A DNA stretch of 5,870 nucleotides from Pseudomonadota bacterium (GCA_023386455.1 JAEWJO010000650.1:1-5870), one strand, 5' to 3'; shown: positions 1-5,782, numbered from the stretch's first letter. The notes: generated from the sequence alone by a model not told the origin. Numbers and translations are program-made.

Positions 1-699
1 GGCTCGGGCCGCGTCACGATCCCGCTCGCGCGCGCCGGCTTCGAGGTCGTCGCGGTCGACGCGAGCGCCGCGATGCTCGGCAAGCTGCGCGCGCGCGTCG
101 CCGCCCTGCCGAGCGCGGTCGCCCGGCGGATCACGGTCCACGAGGGCGACCTCCGCACGTTCTCCGTCGACATCAAGAAGAAGGGCGCGTTCCCGCTCGC
201 GGTCGCCGTCTTCAACGTGCTCGAGCACCTCTACACGCGCGTCGAGGTCGACGCGTGCCTGCGCCGCGTCGCCGAGCACCTCGCGCCCGGAGGCGCGTTC
301 GCGTTCGACGTCCAGCTTCCGGACCTCGCCTGGCTGATCCGCGATCCGCAGAAGCGATGGGCGCGCACCCGCTTCACCGATCCGACGACGAAGCGGCAGA
401 TGTTCTACTCGACGAACCACGACTACGATCCGATCGGACAGATCGCGCTCATCCGCCTCTACTACGAGCCGGTCGACGGCAAGGGACCGACGAGGATCGT
501 GAAGCTCTCGCAGCGGAAGTTCTTCCCGGCCGAGCTCGAGACCCTCGTCGCCCACGCCGGACTGCGCGTGATCGAGCGATACGGCGACTTCTCGGGCAAG
601 CCCCTCGACGGAGCGGCCGAGAGCCAGGTCATCATCTGTGAGAAGCCCGATCCTCGTCGAGGAAATGTCGTTTCCCGTCGAGGATTTAGATCGCGTTAG
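1..699 (+). CDS. Class I SAM-dependent methyltransferase, 5'-truncated
   Basis: The reading frame is open from base 1, so the gene begins before the window; 232 codons plus TAG are visible. It opens inside motif I of the Rossmann-like methyltransferase fold: a GSGR glycine loop at residues 1-4, then a strand ending in the acidic residue D20 (VVAVDAS), which in this family contacts the SAM ribose. EGDLR (48-52) fits the strand-3 acidic position, FNVLEHL (71-77) is motif-IV-like, and a LAPGG turn follows as in the motif before strand 5. The protein should transfer a methyl group from SAM, probably in the cytosol; the acceptor cannot be told from sequence. The natural end of the fold appears to be around SQVIICEK. 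The last ~15 residues (DPRRGNVVSRRGFRSR) are encoded by the intergenic-type repeat and look like a read-through tail. An internal ATG at 73 would remove motif I and is not the start. Confidence 0.88.
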   Translation, partial: GSGRVTIPLARAGFEVVAVDASAAMLGKLRARVAALPSAVARRITVHEGDLRTFSVDIKKKGAFPLAVAVFNVLEHLYTRVEVDACLRRVAEHLAPGGAFAFDVQLPDLAWLIRDPQKRWARTRFTDPTTKRQMFYSTNHDYDPIGQIALIRLYYEPVDGKGPTRIVKLSQRKFFPAELETLVAHAGLRVIERYGDFSGKPLDGAAESQVIICEKPDPRRGNVVSRRGFRSR

Positions 700-718
700 A
701 TCCTCGTCGGAAAACGAG

Positions 719-727
719 TTATCCACA
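719..727 (+). promoter_or_regulatory. DnaA-box 9-mer TTATCCACA
   Basis: This is an exact match to the high-affinity DnaA box (TTATNCACA, here with C). It lies in non-coding DNA between two copies of the phased repeat, with A-tracts 50-70 bases downstream. DnaA could act here as a regulator of the downstream basic-protein gene, or the site could belong to a replication-related locus. Only one perfect box is visible, so an origin of replication is not demonstrated. Confidence 0.45.
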
Positions 728-775
728 GCTTTTCCTCGTCGAGGATGCGGGAGAGATCTCCCATTCCTCGACGAG

Positions 776-794
776 AAAAATCGAAAAAAACGAT
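776..794. other. A-tract segment, possible bent or easily opened DNA
   Basis: An A5 run (776-780) and an A7 run (784-790) are centred about 9 bases apart; the A7 run sits between the short arms ATCG and CGAT (780-783, 791-794). This is the most A/T-rich stretch in an otherwise G/C-rich window. Closely phased A-tracts are known to bend DNA. There is no strong hairpin with a T-run on the + strand, so I do not call it a terminator. Confidence 0.35.
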
Positions 795-862
795 CTTTCC
801 TCGGAGATTTCGGGAGTGTTTGTCAGACGACTCGTGTAGCGTCTTGCCACCCAATTACCCCT

Positions 863-870
863 AGGGAGGG
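863..870 (+). promoter_or_regulatory. Ribosome-binding site of the H1-like gene
   Basis: AGGGAGGG ends nine bases before the ATG at 880 and fixes that start. It overlaps the 8-base palindrome CCCTAGGG (859-866). ACCC at 857-860 could pair with GGGT at 868-871 and partly mask the site. Confidence 0.7.
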
Positions 871-879
871 TCTCAAACC

Positions 880-1239
880 ATGGGTGAGAAGATCGCGAAG
901 CTCGGAATCAAGCGTGACAACGACATGATGTACTACATCAAGAGCGGCGACGTGTGGGCGACGCCGCGCAAGAGGCCCGGGCAGCCGAAGGGCAAGGCGG
1001 CGAAGGTCGCTGCCGCGGGCATCGAGATGGATTACAGCAAGTACCTCTACTACCTCGACGGCGACGGCGACGTTGCCCGCAAGGAGCGTCAGGTCGGCGG
1101 CAGCAAGCGCAAGAAGGGCGGCAAGTCGGCCCCTGCGAAGAAGGCGTCGAAGCCGGCGAAGAAGCCCGCCGCCAAGAAGGCCGCTGCCAAGAAGACCGGC
1201 GGCGGTAAGAAGGGCGCGAAGAAGGGCAAGCGGAAATAG
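880..1239 (+). CDS. Histone-H1-like lysine-rich protein with a duplicated N-terminal module
   Basis: This 119-aa protein starts at ATG 880 after a strong Shine-Dalgarno. The N-terminal part carries the same small module twice, about 39 residues apart: GIKRDNDMMYYIKSGDV (9-25) and GIEMDYSKYLYYLDGDGDV (47-65). Both have the pattern GI, acidic residue, aromatic pair, turn, GDV, suggesting a short beta-hairpin unit. From about residue 75 on it is a low-complexity tail of Lys, Ala, Pro and Gly (KKA, KKP and KKG units; 19 Lys in the last 44 residues), like the C-terminal domain of histone H1 and bacterial H1-like proteins. The likely role is non-specific DNA binding and compaction in the nucleoid, inferred from composition; RNA binding is also possible. 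It appears to be transcribed alone: a repeat-rich control region lies upstream and a strong terminator follows. I know no established name for the duplicated module. Confidence 0.85.
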   Translation: MGEKIAKLGIKRDNDMMYYIKSGDVWATPRKRPGQPKGKAAKVAAAGIEMDYSKYLYYLDGDGDVARKERQVGGSKRKKGGKSAPAKKASKPAKKPAAKKAAAKKTGGGKKGAKKGKRK

Positions 1240-1277
1240 TTTCCTGCTCCTTCTCGCTAGTAATCTAGCTTGAAGGT

Positions 1278-1313
1278 CGAAGGGCTCGTCGCCGACGGGC
1301 CCTTCGGCATTTT
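1278..1313 (+). terminator. Rho-independent terminator after the H1-like gene
   Basis: GAAGGGC (1279-1285) pairs with GCCCTTC (1299-1305), continuing inwards through TCGTC against GACGG (one G-U pair) to a GCC loop at 1291-1293. C1278 with G1306 can extend the stem to 13 pairs. A TTTT run follows at 1310-1313. It ends the 880-1239 transcript and separates it from the gene at 1446. The rest of the gap (1314-1445) shows no gene and no clear repeat. Confidence 0.85.
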
Positions 1314-1445
1314 CGGGGTCGAACAGGCTTCGCGATTTTCAACTCACGGATGCCGCTTTCGGGTGCCGCCTCGACGGCGACGGAATCGGCGGTCGGGCCT
1401 TCCCCTGTCGGTTTGCGTTTGCTGTAGCATTTCATCGAGGTGGTG

Positions 1446-2540
1446 ATGCTTCGCCTGCTTTCAAGAGGGCTGTTGGCGGCAGCTCTGAGCTTTGGTTATG
1501 TCGCCCTCCACGATCACGGTCGGACCGCATACGCGGATGACGATGACGAGGAGGACGACGGCGGTGGTGACGACGGCGGCGGTGACGAGGGAGAGGGGGA
1601 AGAGGGCGAGGAAGAAGACCCCGATGCCAAGGACCAGCCCGAGGTCACCGCCGGCGGCCTGTTCACGCTGAAGACGTACCCGGTCCGCGAGATCTCGCGG
1701 CCGCTGACGATGACGCAAGGCATCGGCCAGCTCCGCGCCGCCGTCGGCACGGACCTCAGCGCGAAGGGTGCGTTCGAGACCTTCGGCCTGTCGGTCGAAG
1801 GCATCTATGGCGTGAAGGACAACTTCAGCGTCATCGGCGGCATCACCGACGCGTACAACTTCAAGCAGTTTGGCTTCTACGCCGGCTTCGAGGGCGCGCT
1901 CGCGTACGACATCGTCGACTTCCGCCTCGCGGCGAACCTGCACCGCTTCGCGATCCCGCGCTTCTGCGGCAACGATCCCGACGCGCCGACGACGTGCACC
2001 GCCGACACCGCGACGTTGCCGTCGGGTAACTACGACGCGGCCGGCACGCAGTTCTCGATCGACATCGGGTTCCCGTTCCGCTACGCGATCAAGCCGGAGA
2101 TCGCGATCGTCGCGCTCCAGACGCTGATGAGCATCGACTTCAACGGCTCGGTGCGCGGCGATCCGAAGATGCGTGCGGCGGGTCTGCCCGCATACTGCAA
2201 CGGCCTCGGGACCGACGCCGCGGGAATGCCCGCGACCGCCGACGTCATGAACTGCATCGAGAACGGCGCGAAGCCGGACTTGAACCCGTCGATCGGGATC
2301 GCGACGAACCCGGTGCCGCCGCTCTCGGTCGTCGTGTTCGGCCAGCTGCGGATTCCCGACTTCGACACGTCGGCCGGCAACTTCCAGGTGCCGGTCACCG
2401 GCCGCGTCGAGTTCTCGCCGAACCAGAAGTTCGACATCGGCCTCGAGTTCACGCTGCTGAACGTGAAGCCGCCCGAGGGTCAGAGCCCGATCGATAACCG
2501 ATTCCTCTCGCTGTTCGTGCAATCGAGGTTCGGTAAGTGA
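1446..2540 (+). CDS. Secreted, probable outer-membrane beta-barrel protein with an acidic N-terminal tract
   Basis: I chose ATG 1446 (364 aa) because GAGG at 1437-1440 sits five bases upstream; GTG codons at 1440 and 1443 are in frame but overlap or crowd that site. Residues 1-30 form a signal peptide: Arg residues, a hydrophobic core (LLAAALSFGYVAL) and a likely cleavage at AYA/DD. Residues 31-60 are almost only Asp, Glu and Gly. The rest is rich in alternating hydrophobic strands, Gly and aromatics (for example FGFYAGFEGALAYDIVDFRLAANL), and ends with LSLFVQSRFGK, aromatic near the C-terminus as in many barrels. Four Cys (two in the FCGNDP to TTC segment, one in YCNG, one in MNC) may form disulfides in loops. 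I infer an outer-membrane location; cargo or ligand is unknown. The stop overlaps the kinase start by four bases. I do not recognise a named family. Confidence 0.8.
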   Translation: MLRLLSRGLLAAALSFGYVALHDHGRTAYADDDDEEDDGGGDDGGGDEGEGEEGEEEDPDAKDQPEVTAGGLFTLKTYPVREISRPLTMTQGIGQLRAAVGTDLSAKGAFETFGLSVEGIYGVKDNFSVIGGITDAYNFKQFGFYAGFEGALAYDIVDFRLAANLHRFAIPRFCGNDPDAPTTCTADTATLPSGNYDAAGTQFSIDIGFPFRYAIKPEIAIVALQTLMSIDFNGSVRGDPKMRAAGLPAYCNGLGTDAAGMPATADVMNCIENGAKPDLNPSIGIATNPVPPLSVVVFGQLRIPDFDTSAGNFQVPVTGRVEFSPNQKFDIGLEFTLLNVKPPEGQSPIDNRFLSLFVQSRFGK

Positions 2541-3790
2541 AAGTCTGCCCGCGCTGCTTCACGCGCTTCCCCGACGGGGAGCGGTTCTGCTTGCACGACT
2601 CCGCCGTGCTCGTGGAAGAAGAGGACATCGCGCGGCTCGGCCACAACATCGGCAACTACCGGCTCGACAAGATCCTCGGCCGCGGCGGCATGGGCACCGT
2701 CTACTTCGGCGAGCACATCTACATCAAGAAGCCGGTCGCGGTGAAAGTGCTGCACCCGCAGTTCGCGCGCTACCAGGAGGCGATCCACCGCTTCCTTCGC
2801 GAGGCGCGCGCCGCGACGTCGATCAATCATCCGAACATCGTCGACGTCACCGACTTCGGCATCCTGCCCGAGGGTCCGGTGTACTTCGTCATGGAGTTCC
2901 TCGAGGGCAAGAGCCTCGAGGATCTGATCGAGAAGGAGGGCGCGGTCGAGCTGCACCGCGCGCTCAACATCGCGAACCAGATCGCACTCGCGCTCGACGC
3001 GGCGCACGCGGTCGGCGTCATCCATCGCGATCTCAAGCCCGACAACATCATGCTGCTCAAGCGGCCCGGTCGACGTGACCTCGTCCGCATGACGCCCGAG
3101 CAGAACTGGATCACCGAGCGCGAGGAGTCGTACGACTTCGTGAAGGTGCTCGACTTCGGGATCGCGAAGGTGCTGATCCAGGACGAGCTCATGGCCGAGA
3201 CCGTCCAGGGCGCCGTGTTCGGCACGCCCGAGTACATGTCTCCGGAGGCCGCGCGCGGCGAGGACGTCGACCACCGCGCCGACGTCTACTCGCTCGGCGT
3301 GATCCTGTTCGACATGCTGTGCGGCCGACCGCCGTTCGAGGCACCGCAGTCGAGCGAGGTGCTGTCGATGCACATCCACCAGCCTCCGCCGTCGCCGCGT
3401 GAGTTCGCGCCGCATCGGGAGATCACGGAGCAGGCCGAGTCCGTCATCCTGAAGGCGATGCAGAAGGACCCGGGCAAGCGCTATCAGGACATGGTCGAGT
3501 TCCGGCGCGACCTCGAGATCAGCTATGGCTCGATCACGTATCGCCGTCGTGGTGCGCCCATACGTGGACTGGAGCCCAGGGGCGTCGAGGCGCGGGCTCC
3601 GAAGAAACGCCTGACGGAAGAGCTCGACGAGTGGATCACGAACGACCCCTCGGGGATGTCCGTCGAGCAGGCCCGCATGTCGGCCCTCGTCGAGAATGCA
3701 GAGAAGGCGTTCACGCCCAGCGGCATGTCAGCCGCGGAGGCCGAGCGCATTGCCAACGCCCTCGACCGTGCGCTCGACGATGACGAGTAG
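2537..3790 (+). CDS. Hanks-type serine/threonine protein kinase with N-terminal zinc-ribbon-like motif
   Basis: This is a 417-aa cytosolic kinase starting at GTG 2537, inside the previous stop (GTGA), with GAGG at 2525-2528 as ribosome-binding site. Residues 4-21 carry C4-x2-C7-x10-C18-x-H20, a short zinc-ribbon-like motif. The kinase domain spans about 41-328: Gly loop GRGGMGTVY (48-56), ATP-anchoring K70 in VAVK, helix-C E89, catalytic HRDLKPDN (163-170, D165), metal-binding DFG (206-208), activation segment GTPEYMSPE (229-237), and the closing PGKRY motif (313-316 region). All catalytic residues are present, so it should phosphorylate Ser/Thr. Between N170 and D206 there are 35 residues, longer than the compact loop of typical kinases; 175-199 is a charged insert. 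The tail contains PSGMS at 371-375 and again at 394-398, starting a 23-residue imperfect repeat, and ends in DDDE. No transmembrane segment is seen. Its target is unknown. Confidence 0.95.
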   Translation: MKVCPRCFTRFPDGERFCLHDSAVLVEEEDIARLGHNIGNYRLDKILGRGGMGTVYFGEHIYIKKPVAVKVLHPQFARYQEAIHRFLREARAATSINHPNIVDVTDFGILPEGPVYFVMEFLEGKSLEDLIEKEGAVELHRALNIANQIALALDAAHAVGVIHRDLKPDNIMLLKRPGRRDLVRMTPEQNWITEREESYDFVKVLDFGIAKVLIQDELMAETVQGAVFGTPEYMSPEAARGEDVDHRADVYSLGVILFDMLCGRPPFEAPQSSEVLSMHIHQPPPSPREFAPHREITEQAESVILKAMQKDPGKRYQDMVEFRRDLEISYGSITYRRRGAPIRGLEPRGVEARAPKKRLTEELDEWITNDPSGMSVEQARMSALVENAEKAFTPSGMSAAEAERIANALDRALDDDE

Positions 3791-3794
3791 CGCG

Positions 3795-3803
3795 TGCTAG
3801 GTT
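3795..3803 (+). promoter_or_regulatory. Candidate extended -10 element before the 81-aa gene
   Basis: TGCTAGGTT reads as an extended -10 (TG, one base, TAGGTT). Initiation about seven bases downstream would fall on or next to the GTG start at 3810, giving a leaderless or nearly leaderless transcript. No clear -35 is visible and the ribosome-binding site is poor. This is a pattern match only. Confidence 0.3.
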
Positions 3804-3809
3804 GAGCCG

Positions 3810-4055
3810 GTGTCTGCAAATCAAGCCAACCAGTCAGGGCAGATCACGCTTCGTAAGGACGTGAAGTTCAACGGCGTGAAGGTCTTCTCGGCGACGATGG
3901 TGGCGGATAGGGATCAGCTGGGCGAGAAGGTGACCGCTTGGATCGCGGCCAACAAGGACCACAAGAAGGTCACCGACATCGTGATCACGCAGTCGTCAGA
4001 CGAAGCGTTTCACTGCATCGCGATCACCGTCTTCTACTGGGAAGAGCGGTCGTAG
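3810..4055 (+). CDS. Small conserved-looking protein of unknown function (81 aa)
   Basis: GTG start 19 bases after the kinase stop; TAG 21 bases before the serC start proposed here. After a polar N-terminus (SANQANQSGQITLRK) the chain reads as strand (VKVFSATMV), helix (DRDQLGEKVTAWIAANK), strand (VTDIVITQSS) and strand (FHCIAITVFYWEE), a compact beta-alpha-beta-beta domain. No signal peptide or membrane segment is present. The general order, with a strand-helix-strand start and an end like FxCIAITVFYW, recalls the small Bacillus sporulation protein Cse60 and its relatives, but this is only a visual resemblance from memory. Codon use matches its neighbours and the frame is the only open one of size here on this strand, so I take it as a real gene. 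An in-frame ATG at 3897 would remove the first strand. Function unknown; position suggests co-expression with kinase and serC. Confidence 0.7.
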   Translation: MSANQANQSGQITLRKDVKFNGVKVFSATMVADRDQLGEKVTAWIAANKDHKKVTDIVITQSSDEAFHCIAITVFYWEERS

Positions 4056-4066
4056 CCACCCGCTCT

Positions 4067-4071
4067 GGAGG
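4067..4071 (+). promoter_or_regulatory. Ribosome-binding site that points to an ACG start for serC
   Basis: GGAGG lies five bases before ACG 4077. No ATG, GTG or TTG occurs in any + frame from here to TTG 4128. The site therefore supports ACG 4077, although CTG 4065 or CTG 4086 in the same frame cannot be excluded. Confidence 0.6.
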
Positions 4072-4076
4072 CCTCT

Positions 4077-5138
4077 ACGCGGAAGCTGAACTTCTCGTCG
4101 GGACCGGCGGTCCTCCCCGAGGAGGTCTTGCGCCGCGCGCAGGAGGCCATCCTCGACCTCGACGGATCCGGCATCGGGATCCTCGAGCACTCGCACCGGG
4201 GGCCCGAGTTCGGCCGCGTGCTCGACCGGACCGAGGCACTCGTGCGCGAGGTCGGTGGGATCGGCGATGACTTCGCGATCCTGTTCGTCACGGCAGGCGC
4301 GACGCAGCACTTCGCGATGGTGCCGCAGAACTTCCTCGGCGCCGGTGAGACGGTCGACATCCTCCATACCGGTGTGTGGTCGGGCAAGGCGATCGAGGAG
4401 GCTCGGCGCGTCGGCAACGTCCACGTCGCGTGCGACGGATCCGGCGCCAACTTCGCGAGCATTCCGAGCGAGCTGTCGTGGTCGAAGCAGCCACGCTACG
4501 TCCACTACACGAGCAACGAGACGATCTACGGCACGCAGTGGGCCGCGCCACCGACGGCACCGGCACCGCTCGTGTGCGACGCGTCGAGCGACATCTTCAG
4601 CCGGCCGCTTCCGCTCGCGAACCACGGCCTCGTCTACGCCGGCGCGCAGAAGAACCTCGGCCCGAGCGGCATCTCGCTCGTGATCGCGCGCAAGGACTTC
4701 ATCGAGACCGGCAGTCGCACGCTGTCGCCGCTCGCGCAGTACCGCACGTACGCGGCCGAGCGGTCGATGCACAACACGCCCAACACGTTCGGGATCTGGA
4801 TGATCGGCGAGGTGTGCGCGTGGATCAAAGCCCAGGGCGGGCTCGCCGCGATGGCCGAGCGCAACGCGCGCAAGGCGGCGCTCCTCTACGACGCGCTCGA
4901 TCACTCGTCGATCTGGAAGCCGCACGCCCTGCCCGGCAGCCGCTCGAACATGAACGTCACGTGGCGCGGTCCGAGCAAGCAGGTCGAGGACGAGCTGATC
5001 GCGAAGGCCGAGGCCCGCGGCATGAGCGGCCTGCGCGGCCACCGCTCCGTCGGCGGCATGCGCGCCAGCATCTACAACGCGTTTCCAGAGGACGGCGTGC
5101 GCCGCCTCGTCGAGCTGCTCCACGAGCTCGAGCGATGA
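4077..5138 (+). CDS. serC: Phosphoserine aminotransferase (SerC), start codon probably ACG
   Basis: A PLP enzyme that transfers the amino group of glutamate to 3-phosphohydroxypyruvate, making phosphoserine (serine biosynthesis; in some bacteria also pyridoxine synthesis); cytosolic, normally a dimer. Counting from ACG 4077 gives 353 aa, near the usual ~360. Seen: the N-terminal RKLNFSSGPAVLPEEVL motif (2-18), SHRGPEF with H40-R41 at the phosphate-binding position of the partner subunit, AGATQHF, SNETIYGTQW, D168 in CDASSD (pyridine-nitrogen ligand), K192 in GAQKNLGPSG (PLP Schiff-base lysine, 24 residues after D168 as in the E. coli enzyme), and the closing GHRSVGGMRASIYNAF. A TTG at 4128 would start after the conserved N-terminus, so it is unlikely. 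Reading into the gene, only ACG or CTG codons are available; GGAGG at 4067-4071 favours ACG, or a sequencing error in an ATG. It ends in ATGA, shared with the next gene. Confidence 0.95.
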   Translation, partial: TRKLNFSSGPAVLPEEVLRRAQEAILDLDGSGIGILEHSHRGPEFGRVLDRTEALVREVGGIGDDFAILFVTAGATQHFAMVPQNFLGAGETVDILHTGVWSGKAIEEARRVGNVHVACDGSGANFASIPSELSWSKQPRYVHYTSNETIYGTQWAAPPTAPAPLVCDASSDIFSRPLPLANHGLVYAGAQKNLGPSGISLVIARKDFIETGSRTLSPLAQYRTYAAERSMHNTPNTFGIWMIGEVCAWIKAQGGLAAMAERNARKAALLYDALDHSSIWKPHALPGSRSNMNVTWRGPSKQVEDELIAKAEARGMSGLRGHRSVGGMRASIYNAFPEDGVRRLVELLHELER

Positions 5139-5782
5139 CGTTCCTCACGGCGGCGGGCGAGCGGGCGCTCGAGGACGCGGTCACCGCGATCGAGTCGGTG
5201 TCGTCCGCCGAGATCATGATCGCGATCCGGCCACGCGCACGCGACTTCATGCTGCAGCACGCGATCGTCGCCGCGGTCACCGCCGTCGGTCTGCTCGCGT
5301 TCCTGCTCTACTCGCACCTGACGTTCACGCTGTGGCAGATCCTGACGCTGCCGGTGATGGCGGCGATCTTCGCGGCCCTGCTCGTCGAGGCGATTCCCCC
5401 GCTCTACCGCGCGCTCGTCCCGGCGCGGGTTCGCAGCGAGCACGCGTACGACGCGGCGTGCGTGACGTTCGTCCAGCGCGGCGTGCACGCGACGCGCGAC
5501 CGCACGGGAATTCTCGTGTACATCGCGCTGCGCGAGCGGCAGGTCGAGCTCGTCGGCGACGTCGGGGTGCTCCAGAAGGTCGGCATCGAGCAGCTCGCCG
5601 CTTGGGCTGGCGCGCTCGAGGCGGTGCTGCCGCGTGGCGCCGAGGCACTCGCGGGCCAGCTCGCGACGCTCGCGCCAGCGCTCGCCGAGGCGTTGCCGCG
5701 GCGGCTCGACGACATCGACGAGCTCGCGAGCTCGATCCAGCATCTCGGTGCACCACCGCGCCGGCGCCGCGGGGTCGCGTGA
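5135..5782 (+). CDS. TPM-domain-like membrane protein
   Basis: 215 aa from ATG 5135, which overlaps the serC stop (ATGA), so translation is probably coupled. The N-terminal helix and SSAEIMIAIRPRA strand (23-35) match the start of TPM-type domains. Two hydrophobic segments follow at about 43-59 and 68-90, inserted before the second half of the domain: RTGILVYIALRERQVELVG (123-141) with DVGVLQKVG, the typical TPM strand pair with an acid-glycine turn. A helical Ala/Leu-rich tail and a basic RRRR end complete it. The TPM family has members acting in photosystem repair and membrane protein quality control, but the role of this subtype is unknown; I infer an inner-membrane protein. Assignment rests on recognised sequence style, not a search. 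Its own ribosome-binding site is weak. Confidence 0.7.
   Translation: MTFLTAAGERALEDAVTAIESVSSAEIMIAIRPRARDFMLQHAIVAAVTAVGLLAFLLYSHLTFTLWQILTLPVMAAIFAALLVEAIPPLYRALVPARVRSEHAYDAACVTFVQRGVHATRDRTGILVYIALRERQVELVGDVGVLQKVGIEQLAAWAGALEAVLPRGAEALAGQLATLAPALAEALPRRLDDIDELASSIQHLGAPPRRRRGVA

Larger units (their letters stand above)
651..810. repeat. Phased array of TCCTCG(T)CGAGGA inverted repeats
   Basis: Six copies of a 13-base inverted repeat with a single central base lie here. Copies at 651-663 and 733-745 are perfect. That at 672-684 has a damaged left arm, and that at 765-777 is the opposite orientation (A at the centre) with one mismatch. Copies at 701-713 and 798-810 keep only the left arm. 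Centres fall at 657, 678, 707, 739, 771 and 804, so steps are 21, 29, 32, 32 and 33 bases, close to two or three helical turns. This is the arrangement expected for cooperative binding of a dimeric protein on one face of the DNA; the binding protein is unknown. The array starts inside the methyltransferase 3' end and runs to about 70 bases before the H1-like gene. Caution: CTCGTCGAG also occurs in coding parts of the window (for example near 3685, 5105 and 5383), because CTC GTC GAG is a common codon run here. Confidence 0.7.

Noticed and set aside
701..718. Hairpin CTCGT/ACGAG as terminator of the methyltransferase gene
   Set aside because: Only five pairs (703-707 with 714-718) and no T-run after it; better explained as part of the repeat array.
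651..810. CRISPR array
   Set aside because: Repeats are only 13 bases, variable, partly halved and in both orientations, with spacers of about 8-20 bases; no cas genes are present.
638..928. 96-codon + strand frame through the repeat region
   Set aside because: It crosses the methyltransferase end, the repeats and the start of the H1-like gene in another frame, has no ribosome-binding site and no recognisable protein pattern.
2480..3415. Long minus-strand frame (311 codons) opposite the kinase
   Set aside because: Arg/Asp/His/Val-rich antisense shadow of G/C-rich coding DNA; the + strand kinase is certain.
3996..5123. Long minus-strand frame (375 codons) opposite serC
   Set aside because: Shadow of serC with biased Arg/Ala/Val composition; the + strand enzyme has all family motifs.
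4376..5134. N-terminal extension of the TPM-like frame back to 4376
   Set aside because: This part is the +1 shadow of serC (Arg/Ala-rich); the true start is ATG 5135 at the ATGA overlap.
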